From: an uncultured Christensenella sp.
GTDB lineage: Bacteria > Bacillota > Clostridia > Christensenellales > Borkfalkiaceae
Assembly (NCBI GenBank): GCA_910578655.1
Contig: CAJTQE010000007.1
Span: 1,365-38,403, forward strand
Reading direction: 5' to 3'
Length of the DNA: 37,039 bases
The translations under genes were made by a program, and so were the position numbers. Positions 24,671 to 30,138 of the stretch are shown one piece after another; the first letter of the stretch is position 1; each line of letters starts with the position of its first letter. The notes beneath the pieces were generated by a model. The model was not told the origin of the DNA and did no database searches. It saw only the letters and a list, made by a program, of their open reading frames with translations.

Positions 24671-24699
24671 ATTATAAATCATTATGAACTAAAACGCAA
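24671..24699 (-). promoter_or_regulatory. Promoter copy 2 of the polysaccharide operon
   Basis: This is the same TTGCGT-17-TATAAT promoter, 116 bases further upstream (-10 at 24671-24676, -35 at 24694-24699). Transcripts from it would run through the first copy. Confidence 0.62.
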
Positions 24700-24809
24700 T
24701 AGATTATTAAAAACTTTCTCAAATCTGTAAGAAAAAAAGTCAAATTATATTCAAATAGGTGGTTGTTACTCATAAAAAGTAACCACCTATTATTGTATTA
24801 GATGATAAC

Positions 24810-24841
24810 GGGCGGCATCGGTAAATTTACCGATGCCGCCC
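24810..24841 (-). terminator. 32-bp perfect palindrome, probable terminator of the integrase remnant
   Basis: GGGCGGCATCGGTAAA is followed directly by its reverse complement, giving a perfect 16-bp stem with no spacer. It stands 9 bases past the last stop of the integrase remnant and just before the promoter repeats, so it would insulate the polysaccharide operon from read-through. A T-run is lacking on the minus side. Confidence 0.55.
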
Positions 24842-24849
24842 TTACTTTA

Positions 24850-25304
24850 TTAAACTGCCATAGTAAATAACTTACCTACACGGTTCATCATATCTTTCTT
24901 AAAACTGTCTGTTCTATTAATTTCTGTTCGGTGGGCGTAAAACACGTTACTTGCTTTTCTCTTACCTTTGGACGTTTAATTTTATCCGCCGTATATTCAG
25001 CTATATGCCCTATGGCATAAGCCTCTTTTAACGAATTTTGAATTACGGTTATTATGCCGTTTACCGAATTTGCCGACAGTCCCTTTCCCGTTTTTATATT
25101 CCCGCCATGTAAAAGCTCCGTTGTGAAACGCTGTAAGACAAGCGGCGTTAATTCCGCCATTTCACAATTCCCGAGTGCACCCATTATATGCCCCGATACT
25201 ATTTCCGAATACCTTACATAAGTTTTACGTTTTGACGTACGAACTGTAAATAACGCACAAAAACACCTGTTTTGGGCTGAAATCGGGCAAAAAGTACTTC
25301 CCAA
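24850..25304 (-). pseudogene. Tyrosine integrase with its catalytic domain deleted
   Basis: The open part (24888-25304) encodes a SAM-like core-binding domain: SGHIMGALGNCEMAELTPLV, LQRFTTELLHG, GLSANSVNGIITVIQNSLKE, and then TPTEQKLIEQTVLRK, the start of the catalytic domain. It then stops. In another frame the next bases read KKDMMNRVGKLFTMAV and end at 24850, which looks like a normal integrase C-terminus. So an internal, out-of-frame deletion has removed the R, HxxR and Y residues. The true N-terminus is unclear (the first 20 residues of the frame look non-native). Its closeness to the tRNA-Leu fragment fits an integrase next to its attachment site. Confidence 0.68.
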
Positions 25305-25323
25305 TCACTTCCCAAACATAATA

Positions 25324-25356
25324 AAACGGGAGAAATTTTGTGAATTTCTCCCGTTT
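25324..25356 (-). terminator. Terminator behind the tRNA-Leu fragment
   Basis: AAACGGGAGAAATT (25324-25337) and AATTTCTCCCGTTT (25343-25356) form a perfect 14-bp stem with a 5-base loop, followed on the minus strand by TATT. It directly follows the tRNA 3' end, as tRNA terminators do. Confidence 0.7.
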
Positions 25357-25359
25357 CGA

Positions 25360-25421
25360 TGGTGCTCGTGGCCGGACTTGAACCGGCACGGTATCTCTAC
25401 CGAGGGATTTTAAGTCCCTTG
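25360..25421 (-). other. 3' fragment of tRNA-Leu(UAA), probable attachment-site scar
   Basis: The minus strand reads CAAGGGACTTAAAATCCCTC, then GGTAGAGATACCG and TGCCGGTTCAAGTCCGGCCA, ending CGAGCACCA. These are the anticodon arm (loop CTTAAAA, anticodon UAA), the long variable arm, the T arm and the CCA end of a leucine tRNA. The D arm and 5' acceptor strand are missing: upstream is unrelated AT-rich DNA. Elements that integrate at tRNA 3' ends leave just such a partial copy. It is not a functional tRNA gene. Confidence 0.8.
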
Positions 25422-25430
25422 AAATAAGCA

Positions 25431-25487
25431 AAAAACACAATATGTAGTGCTTTATGCAATAGCAATTACACTATATATTGTGTTTTT
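25431..25487. repeat. 19-bp inverted repeat next to the tRNA fragment
   Basis: AAAAACACAATATGTAGTG (25431-25449) and CACTATATATTGTGTTTTT (25469-25487) are inverted copies with one difference, around a 19-base centre. They start 9 bases from the end of the tRNA piece. They may be recombinase or excisionase binding sites of the element on the right, or a terminator (the mismatch is a G-U pair in a plus-strand RNA). Confidence 0.5.
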
Positions 25488-25547
25488 AGTTACAAAAAAT
25501 TTGTGGTCGCAAAAAGTCGCAAACCTAACATTTATGCAATTTTAAAA

Positions 25548-25850
25548 CTAATCTTCAAATTTAATTGCGGAAAAATCTCTCGCCAGATGCAACACGGTTG
25601 TAACTATAACTGAGTCATCCTCGACGTAATAAACCGAAGCGTACGAATAAGTGATTATGTATCGATATTTTACCTCAAATCGAATCTTATTGCTCAACTT
25701 GTTTCCACTCTCGGGGAAGTCAACAAGTCGTTCCATATCAGACAAAATTTTGGCAACAACCTTCACGGCTTGCTCTGGACTGTCCTCAGCTATACTTGCT
25801 TTTATATCGACCAAATCGTCATAAACCTGTGGATTGATTTTTAATTTCAT
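25548..25850 (-). CDS. RelE/ParE-family toxin
   Basis: The protein has 100 residues with the ParE-type layout: KLKINPQVYDDLVDIKASIA, a second helix VVAKILSDMERLVDFPESG, then the strand region RYRYIITYSYASVYYVEDDS and VIVTTVLHLARDF. ParE members poison gyrase and RelE members cleave mRNA; which applies cannot be told by eye. The gene follows the antitoxin gene by 6 bases. A stable toxin and labile antitoxin would keep the island in its host. Confidence 0.85.
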   Translation of the reverse strand: MKLKINPQVYDDLVDIKASIAEDSPEQAVKVVAKILSDMERLVDFPESGNKLSNKIRFEVKYRYIITYSYASVYYVEDDSVIVTTVLHLARDFSAIKFED

Positions 25851-25856
25851 AATTCC

Positions 25857-26105
25857 TCACATCCCAAGTTTCTTTTTTAACTCGGACATCTCCAAGTATG
25901 ATTCACCGTTTTCTATTCTTTGTTCTGCTTTAACTATTTTGCTCATAAGGCGCATTTCTGCCATTATGCTATCGTATTGTTCAGCATCCATTATGACATA
26001 CCTGCCGCGCCCATTCTTAGTTAAGAACACAGGCGAATCAGCTTGACAATCTTTTAAAACAGTATTGTAGTTTCGCAAATCTGAAATTGGTTTAATATTC
26101 ATCAA
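25857..26105 (-). CDS. Phd/YefM-family antitoxin
   Basis: The protein has 82 residues. NIKPISDLRNYNTVLKDCQA followed by PVFLTKNGRGRYVIMDAEQY is the N-terminal DNA-binding fold of Phd/YefM, and the helical C-terminus (EMRLMSKIVKAEQRIENGES) is the toxin-binding part. It has GGAGG before its start and its own promoter upstream. Such antitoxins repress their own operon; no operator palindrome is obvious. Confidence 0.88.
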   Translation of the reverse strand: MMNIKPISDLRNYNTVLKDCQADSPVFLTKNGRGRYVIMDAEQYDSIMAEMRLMSKIVKAEQRIENGESYLEMSELKKKLGM

Positions 26106-26142
26106 TGTGCCTCCTTTAATACATTTTATTCTTGCTGTAATT

Positions 26143-26171
26143 ATTGTAGCACAATTCTACGAAAAATACAA
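26143..26171 (-). promoter_or_regulatory. Promoter of the first toxin-antitoxin pair
   Basis: On the minus strand TTGTAT (26166-26171), a 17-base spacer and TACAAT (26143-26148) lie 38 bases before the antitoxin start. Confidence 0.6.
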
Positions 26172-26280
26172 CAGCATTTTATAAAATTTTAAATCAATTA
26201 TTGCTTTAAATTCTCAAGCTCTCTACCAAGCTCTATCTACGCTCACTTCAATTGCCTTCCGCAACCATTATTTGATTATT

Positions 26281-26475
26281 TTATTCGTCTGATACGGTTT
26301 CACTGAGATCAATGTAATCTTCAGCTTCAGAATTCCTAAAACAACGCCTTAAATAATCAAGACCGCCATCAACACTACAACACCCACAAGAGCAAGTAAC
26401 AAAGTCGTGCCGGTATGTAGATTCGATAACATCCCCACAGTGCTTGCATTTAATCGCATTTTTAATTATCTTCAT
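26281..26475 (-). CDS. Small zinc-binding protein, DUF7695-like
   Basis: The protein has 64 residues from the ATG at 26475, which overlaps the previous stop by one base (TGATG). CKHCGD near residue 10 and CSCGCC near 28 give a cysteine set for one zinc ion, followed by VDGGLDYLRRCFRN. The KCKxCGDxIES...CxCGxxxVDGGxDYLRR pattern is that of small proteins found in phages and mobile islands (I recall DUF7695), with no established function. It is the third gene of a minus-strand unit with the two unknown genes upstream. Confidence 0.6.
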   Translation of the reverse strand: MKIIKNAIKCKHCGDVIESTYRHDFVTCSCGCCSVDGGLDYLRRCFRNSEAEDYIDLSETVSDE

Positions 26476-27737
26476 CAAAGACTATCCCCCTGCAATTCAA
26501 ACTTATACAATTCAAACCATTGTGCCGCCTTAACTATTTCGGCAATTTCTTCTTTAGTAAATTCTTCCTCATCAAGCTGGACAAAAGAGATTACATCAGA
26601 ATTTTTAAACCCACCATACCAATAAAGAAAAGGTCTTTTAAAGCAAGGCACAATTCCAACTTCATCTTGTCCTAATAATGCTTTAGTAATTCGCTCGTGA
26701 GAGTGATAATAAACAGGAAATCCGTTTGCTCTTAACGCATTGAACATTCGCACGACTTCATCTGTTCGACAGTGTTCTCCGCCTGCTAAAGTCAAATAGT
26801 AACCGTTCTCGTTAACATCCACATATAGGCAAATTATTGTATGTGTACTACCTTGAGAAATCTGCCACATATGGCTTGGATTTTGAATTTCCCATTTCTC
26901 CTTGTCTGTAAGATTAAACCATCTTTCAAAGGCTTCAACGGAGCTGTCCTCAATGGTTGATAAACCGCCATCACGATTATCGGCAAATCGAAGATACATT
27001 TGCTTAGGCGTCATTCCGTCAAGTCCATTAAACCGCGCCGCAGTATAACAAATTGCACAAGCATTATAATACAGTTGAGCCGTCATTCCCTTGATATGCT
27101 CAACTGTTTTTTTACTGTCAACCCCCGCAAATTTTTCTATTTCTTCAGCGGACAAGGAGCCACAATAATATTCTTTTTCCTTTGAACTAATCTCCCAAAG
27201 TTTACCCCTTAAGATAACGCCTTTACGGTATTCATAGGGCAGAGCAGAATTTAAATATTCATTATACGTTCCTGCACTTAATCCGCTAATTATTTTCTCA
27301 ACCTCATCTGAAAGAAAAACCAACAAGTCAGAAAAATCACGCTTGTCCCATTCAGCCTGATATTGCGGACTAATACTTAATACAGTTGAATTATTAATTA
27401 AAATCAGAACACAGCCATTAGCAGAAACTATAATTACTTCATACCAATAAACTTCTTTTGGAAACCAATCTTTCCATGACTGAACAAAAGCCTTATGTGT
27501 TTTATAATCAGCACTATCACGCAATTCTGCATAATCCTCAAACGTTCCCCGCGGAACAGAAACCCAGAATTTCCAACGCTCATTGTTTTTATCAAATGAT
27601 TTAATTTTCTGCACTTTGGAAAGCAACTGCGAAAGCAATACTTTTGATTCTTCATTTAAATCACAGTCTTGACCAAATCCTAAGCTGTGCTCTTCATAAT
27701 ACGCCATTAAAGGTGCTGTCATTTTCTCATTATCCAT
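26475..27737 (-). CDS. Unknown protein of about 420 residues
   Basis: I do not recognise the family. The ATG at 27737 is preferred because GAGG lies about 11 bases upstream; an in-frame ATG at 27755 would add six residues. There is no signal peptide or membrane helix. The chain alternates aromatic-rich strands (WKFWVSVPRG, YWYEVIIVSANGCVLILINN) with a middle helical part (MTPKQMYLRFADNRDGGLST) and ends with YLTLAGGEHCRTDEVVRMFN and GFPVYYHSHERITKALLG. It overlaps the upstream gene by 8 bases and the downstream zinc protein by one, so the three probably act together. Confidence 0.6.
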   Translation of the reverse strand: MDNEKMTAPLMAYYEEHSLGFGQDCDLNEESKVLLSQLLSKVQKIKSFDKNNERWKFWVSVPRGTFEDYAELRDSADYKTHKAFVQSWKDWFPKEVYWYEVIIVSANGCVLILINNSTVLSISPQYQAEWDKRDFSDLLVFLSDEVEKIISGLSAGTYNEYLNSALPYEYRKGVILRGKLWEISSKEKEYYCGSLSAEEIEKFAGVDSKKTVEHIKGMTAQLYYNACAICYTAARFNGLDGMTPKQMYLRFADNRDGGLSTIEDSSVEAFERWFNLTDKEKWEIQNPSHMWQISQGSTHTIICLYVDVNENGYYLTLAGGEHCRTDEVVRMFNALRANGFPVYYHSHERITKALLGQDEVGIVPCFKRPFLYWYGGFKNSDVISFVQLDEEEFTKEEIAEIVKAAQWFELYKFELQGDSL

Positions 27738-28365
27738 CGCCAAAAATGTCCTCAAAAAATTTTGAAAAATTAAAGCTACTCAAGCTATTAAAACGTTCCA
27801 TCGCTTTTTGTTCATCATCATACTTGGACTCAACCAAACCAAGCATATTAACTAATACTTTTTCATTTTCGTTATATTTTAAAATGCCGGGATGCCCGCA
27901 GAGAGTATCTCCAAGGCTATACCAAGTTTTTTTGCTAAATAGCTCATCACGAAATTGTGGATTTGTTAAAGCCATTCGATAAACAATATAAAATGATTTA
28001 CCCTGCTTTAATAGGTAAATCTTGCCTTCTGCTCTATCAAATCGAATATAATAATAAAACCCATAGGTATTACGGAATTTACATTCGGTCGAGTCAAATG
28101 CTATATTGTTTTCATTAATTAAAATTGCTGGTTTCGCAAATCTTGTTTTAATAAATCCTGCGTTATGGATTATCTTTCTTTCACCCGCAGCAAAGCGTTC
28201 AAAAGTATCTTTCAGTTCTTCTTCAATGCCAAACGGTATTTCAAGAACAACATCATTAAAATCTTCTATCGTTCCAAAATATGTTTTGGTAAAGGAAGTA
28301 CAGCTTGGCGCAGAGTAATCATTTAATTCAAACGAATACCAGCTCGGTTTTTTAACCCGTACCAT
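27730..28365 (-). CDS. Unknown protein of 211 residues, first gene of a three-gene unit
   Basis: The family is not recognised. The chain is soluble, with many aromatic residues and mixed strand/helix character (SWYSFELNDY, GFYYYIRFDRAEGKIYLLKQ, TWYSLGDTLCGHPGILKYNE). A C-terminal stretch FNSLSSFNFSKFFEDIFGDG could be a docking tail. It has no ribosome site: its ATG lies 11 bases after a TATAAT, so the leader would be only about 5 bases. The next gene starts inside its last codons. Defence, toxin-immunity or regulatory roles are all possible, and nothing in the sequence decides. Confidence 0.6.
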   Translation of the reverse strand: MVRVKKPSWYSFELNDYSAPSCTSFTKTYFGTIEDFNDVVLEIPFGIEEELKDTFERFAAGERKIIHNAGFIKTRFAKPAILINENNIAFDSTECKFRNTYGFYYYIRFDRAEGKIYLLKQGKSFYIVYRMALTNPQFRDELFSKKTWYSLGDTLCGHPGILKYNENEKVLVNMLGLVESKYDDEQKAMERFNSLSSFNFSKFFEDIFGDG

Positions 28366-28376
28366 AATTCAGAATA

Positions 28377-28382
28377 ATTATA
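28377..28382 (-). promoter_or_regulatory. Extended -10 box of the unknown three-gene unit
   Basis: On the minus strand TGTTATAAT carries an extended -10. The start codon follows 11 bases later, so the transcript would have a leader of about 5 bases and no ribosome site. A weak TTTATT lies 16 bases upstream. Confidence 0.5.
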
Positions 28383-28454
28383 ACATAATTACAACGACAA
28401 TAAAGAGCCAAACTGAAAATGTAGTCGGCTTTTTGCAAAATGTAAAAAAATAAT

Positions 28455-28497
28455 CGAAATACAAACCGCCAGCGAAACATTTGACCGCTGGTGTGTT
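28455..28497 (-). terminator. Weak terminator after the XRE gene
   Basis: CCAGCG (28469-28474) and CGCTGG (28486-28491), with some extra pairing outside, form a hairpin followed on the minus strand by TTTGTATTTCG. It lies 35-60 bases after the XRE stop. Confidence 0.4.
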
Positions 28498-28531
28498 GTT
28501 TTTAGCGAAACCCAATTTTAAAATGTAACTA

Positions 28532-28891
28532 CTACTGCTTACGCCCACTCAGGAAATGATATTCTCTCATCGAGCTTTTTAAAGACCGAGCATTTTCAAT
28601 CAAAATACGCCGCTCATACGGTGTGCAGTCTTGAAATAATTCTATGTATTCGCTTTCATCAACTTTAAGATAATTATCAAGACTTTCAGCAAGCAAAACG
28701 TCAGTCGTTACTCCAAGTGCATTGGCTATAAGTATAAGCGTGTCAAGGCTAGGCCCTTTTATCCCGCTTTCAATGCAGCAGACATAATTCGGTGTTTTAT
28801 CTATCATTTCGGAAAACACCGCTTGTGTTAAATGCTTTTTGCACCGCAACGACTTAATTCTTTTTCCTAATAAAATGTAATTGAGAGCCAC
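28532..28891 (-). CDS. XRE-family transcriptional regulator
   Basis: The protein has 119 residues with GTG start and GGAGG before it. The helix-turn-helix spans about 5-62 (LGKRIKSLRCKKHLTQAVFS, DKTPNYVCCIESGIKGPSLD, LILIANALGVTTDVLL), as in phage and island repressors. A second part, YIELFQDCTPYERRILIENA, also occurs in similar form in the divergent regulator and probably serves pairing. It faces the plus-strand XRE gene across 135 bases that hold its promoter and an operator-like palindrome, so self-repression is likely. Confidence 0.88.
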   Translation of the reverse strand: MALNYILLGKRIKSLRCKKHLTQAVFSEMIDKTPNYVCCIESGIKGPSLDTLILIANALGVTTDVLLAESLDNYLKVDESEYIELFQDCTPYERRILIENARSLKSSMREYHFLSGRKQ

Positions 28892-28921
28892 TATTTATTC
28901 CTCCAAAAAATAGTTTTCTCA

Positions 28922-28953
28922 ATTATAGCCAATTGTTTATGATATAGACAATT
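28922..28953 (-). promoter_or_regulatory. Promoter and operator between the two XRE genes
   Basis: The minus-strand promoter is TTGTCT (28946-28951), 18 bases, TATAAT (28922-28927). Over it lies the near-perfect palindrome AATTGTTTAT-GAT-ATAGACAATT (28931-28953, one mismatch). A repressor bound there would block the promoter of the minus-strand XRE gene. Confidence 0.6.
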
Positions 28954-29026
28954 TGCTGTTCTAATTATAAACTATTGATGATAAAATTGCAATTAAATAT
29001 AGCCTAGTGGCGAAGGAGGTCAAATC

Positions 29027-29377
29027 TTGGACTCAAATTCAGAACTGAAGCAGATTGGTCAAAGAATACGCGCCGCAAGAACTGCGCAAAATTTAAGTCA
29101 AGCCGACCTCGCTTTTGCTATTGAAGTTTCCGATCCTTATATAAGCGATATAGAACTCGGAAAAACTAAAATGAACATTCTAACTTTCTGTCGGATAGTT
29201 GAAACTTTGAAAATGTCGGCTGACTCAATTCTTCGTCCAAATGTACCTGTCGTAAACCAGATATACCAGCAAGAATTCGCTGACTTGCTCAAAGATTGCT
29301 CACCACAAGAAATCGAATCTATTCTTAAAATTGTTAAGGAAATTAAAGCCTCCTTGCACAGCAAAAAGGAAGATTAG
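29027..29377 (+). CDS. XRE-family regulator heading the recombinase operon region
   Basis: The protein has 116 residues. The start is TTG with a perfect AAGGAGG 7 bases before. The helix-turn-helix (about 7-65) reads IGQRIRAARTAQNLSQADLA, EVSDPYISDIELGKTKMNIL, followed by an ILKIVKEIKASLHSKKED tail. The middle FADLLKDCSPQEIESILKIV resembles the same region in the divergent XRE protein. It is separated from the recombinase operon by a terminator and a fresh promoter, so it is more likely its regulator than its first gene. Confidence 0.88.
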   Translation: MDSNSELKQIGQRIRAARTAQNLSQADLAFAIEVSDPYISDIELGKTKMNILTFCRIVETLKMSADSILRPNVPVVNQIYQQEFADLLKDCSPQEIESILKIVKEIKASLHSKKED

Positions 29378-29435
29378 TTTCTTCGGCGAATACATTCGCT
29401 CTTATATTTTATCTTAAAAAAACTTTAAATAATAT

Positions 29436-29468
29436 AAACCAGTAGTCAACATATGTGACTGCTGGTTT
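29436..29468 (+). terminator. Terminator after the plus-strand XRE gene
   Basis: AAACCAGTAGTCA (29436-29448) pairs with TGACTGCTGGTTT (29456-29468; one C-A mismatch position is bridged), followed by ATTTATTTTTAC. Confidence 0.65.
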
Positions 29469-29492
29469 ATTTATTTTTACTTTCATTTAACT

Positions 29493-29498
29493 TATAAT
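29493..29498 (+). promoter_or_regulatory. -10 box of the recombinase operon
   Basis: TATAAT lies 28 bases before the ATG at 29527. No good -35 is visible at the right spacing, which suggests the promoter needs an activator. Confidence 0.4.
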
Positions 29499-29526
29499 TA
29501 CCACAAAATTGCTTCCAGGGGGAATT

Positions 29527-30138
29527 ATGGCAGACGAATTAGAGATTATAAATAAGTTTTATGAGATAGCGAGGACTCCCCAACAACTTAATTTTTTTTG
29601 CGAAACGCCTGAACACGCACGCAAAATTGCAGAGCATAAAACGTGGTTAAATAATATTCGTCACGAATGCCCCAGCCCTGCTAATCATTACAAAATCGGT
29701 GTTTATATCCGTTATTTCAACCAAACCCGTTATGAAGATTATCTCGCTTTCCATAAGCAGCAATACATAGATACAGTTGCATTATGTCCTAATTGGGAAA
29801 TAATCGATTTTTATATAGACGAAGGTGCGACTGCGCCCAATATGGAATCAGCTCCCGAATGGTGCCGTTTGCTTAATGATGCTCTCGAAGGAAAAGTTGA
29901 TTTAATCATAACACAAAAAGTTTCCAATGTTTCTAAAAAGCCACACGAAGTAACTCTGTGTTCACGTATTCTTGCATCACAAATTCCGCCTATCGGTATT
30001 TACTTTATTTCCGAAGATATTTTTACGCTTGCCTCATATTACAAAAATGATATGAAAGATACGTTCTTTTTACCAACGCCTGATTTGCAAGTCTTACCAG
30101 AAAACGCAACCGATAAAAAAGGTGAGTCTAATGATTGA
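29527..30138 (+). CDS. Catalytically dead resolvase-domain protein
   Basis: The protein has 203 residues from the ATG at 29527, which has AGGGGG just before it; a TTG at 29509 would run through that site. Residues 55-165 follow the serine-resolvase fold and align with the neighbouring recombinase: IGVYIRYFNQ against VGIYVRVSTD, YIDEGATAP against YADEGISGT, LIITQKVSNVSKKP against LIITKSVSRFARN. The catalytic serine is phenylalanine (F64), and the arginines of the SRFARN motif are lost. No recombinase DNA-binding domain follows. It cannot cut DNA, so it may hetero-oligomerise with the active enzyme and steer it. It overlaps the next gene by 8 bases. Confidence 0.72.
   Translation: MADELEIINKFYEIARTPQQLNFFCETPEHARKIAEHKTWLNNIRHECPSPANHYKIGVYIRYFNQTRYEDYLAFHKQQYIDTVALCPNWEIIDFYIDEGATAPNMESAPEWCRLLNDALEGKVDLIITQKVSNVSKKPHEVTLCSRILASQIPPIGIYFISEDIFTLASYYKNDMKDTFFLPTPDLQVLPENATDKKGESND

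Larger units (their letters stand above)
24523..24754. repeat. Perfect tandem duplication of a 116-bp promoter unit
   Basis: Bases 24523-24638 are repeated without change at 24639-24754. A third partial start (AATAGGTGG) follows. Each unit holds one promoter. Two identical AT-rich copies suggest a recent duplication, and unequal recombination between them could change the promoter number. Confidence 0.85.
24521..24801. repeat. Perfect 19-bp inverted repeats bounding the operon's promoters
   Basis: CTAATACAATAATAGGTGG (24521-24539) is repeated inverted as CCACCTATTATTGTATTAG (24783-24801), enclosing 243 bases. Inside are two minus-strand promoters pointing at the helicase gene. The layout is that of an invertible promoter switch, although the inner end of the right arm also forms a local hairpin with AATAGGTGG at 24755-24763, so a hairpin or insertion-element origin is also possible. 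The 24486-24887 stretch has no gene. Confidence 0.6.

Noticed and set aside
24523..24754. CRISPR-like array
   Set aside because: There are only two 116-bp copies directly abutting, with no spacers, no short repeat unit and no cas genes.
24521..24801. Simple insertion sequence or MITE as the only explanation of the inverted repeats
   Set aside because: No target-site duplication is visible at the outer edges (CAC on the left, ATG on the right), and the content is a working operon promoter; it stays a weaker alternative.
25360..25421. Functional tRNA-Leu gene
   Set aside because: The D arm and 5' acceptor strand are missing; upstream bases cannot pair with the acceptor 3' strand.
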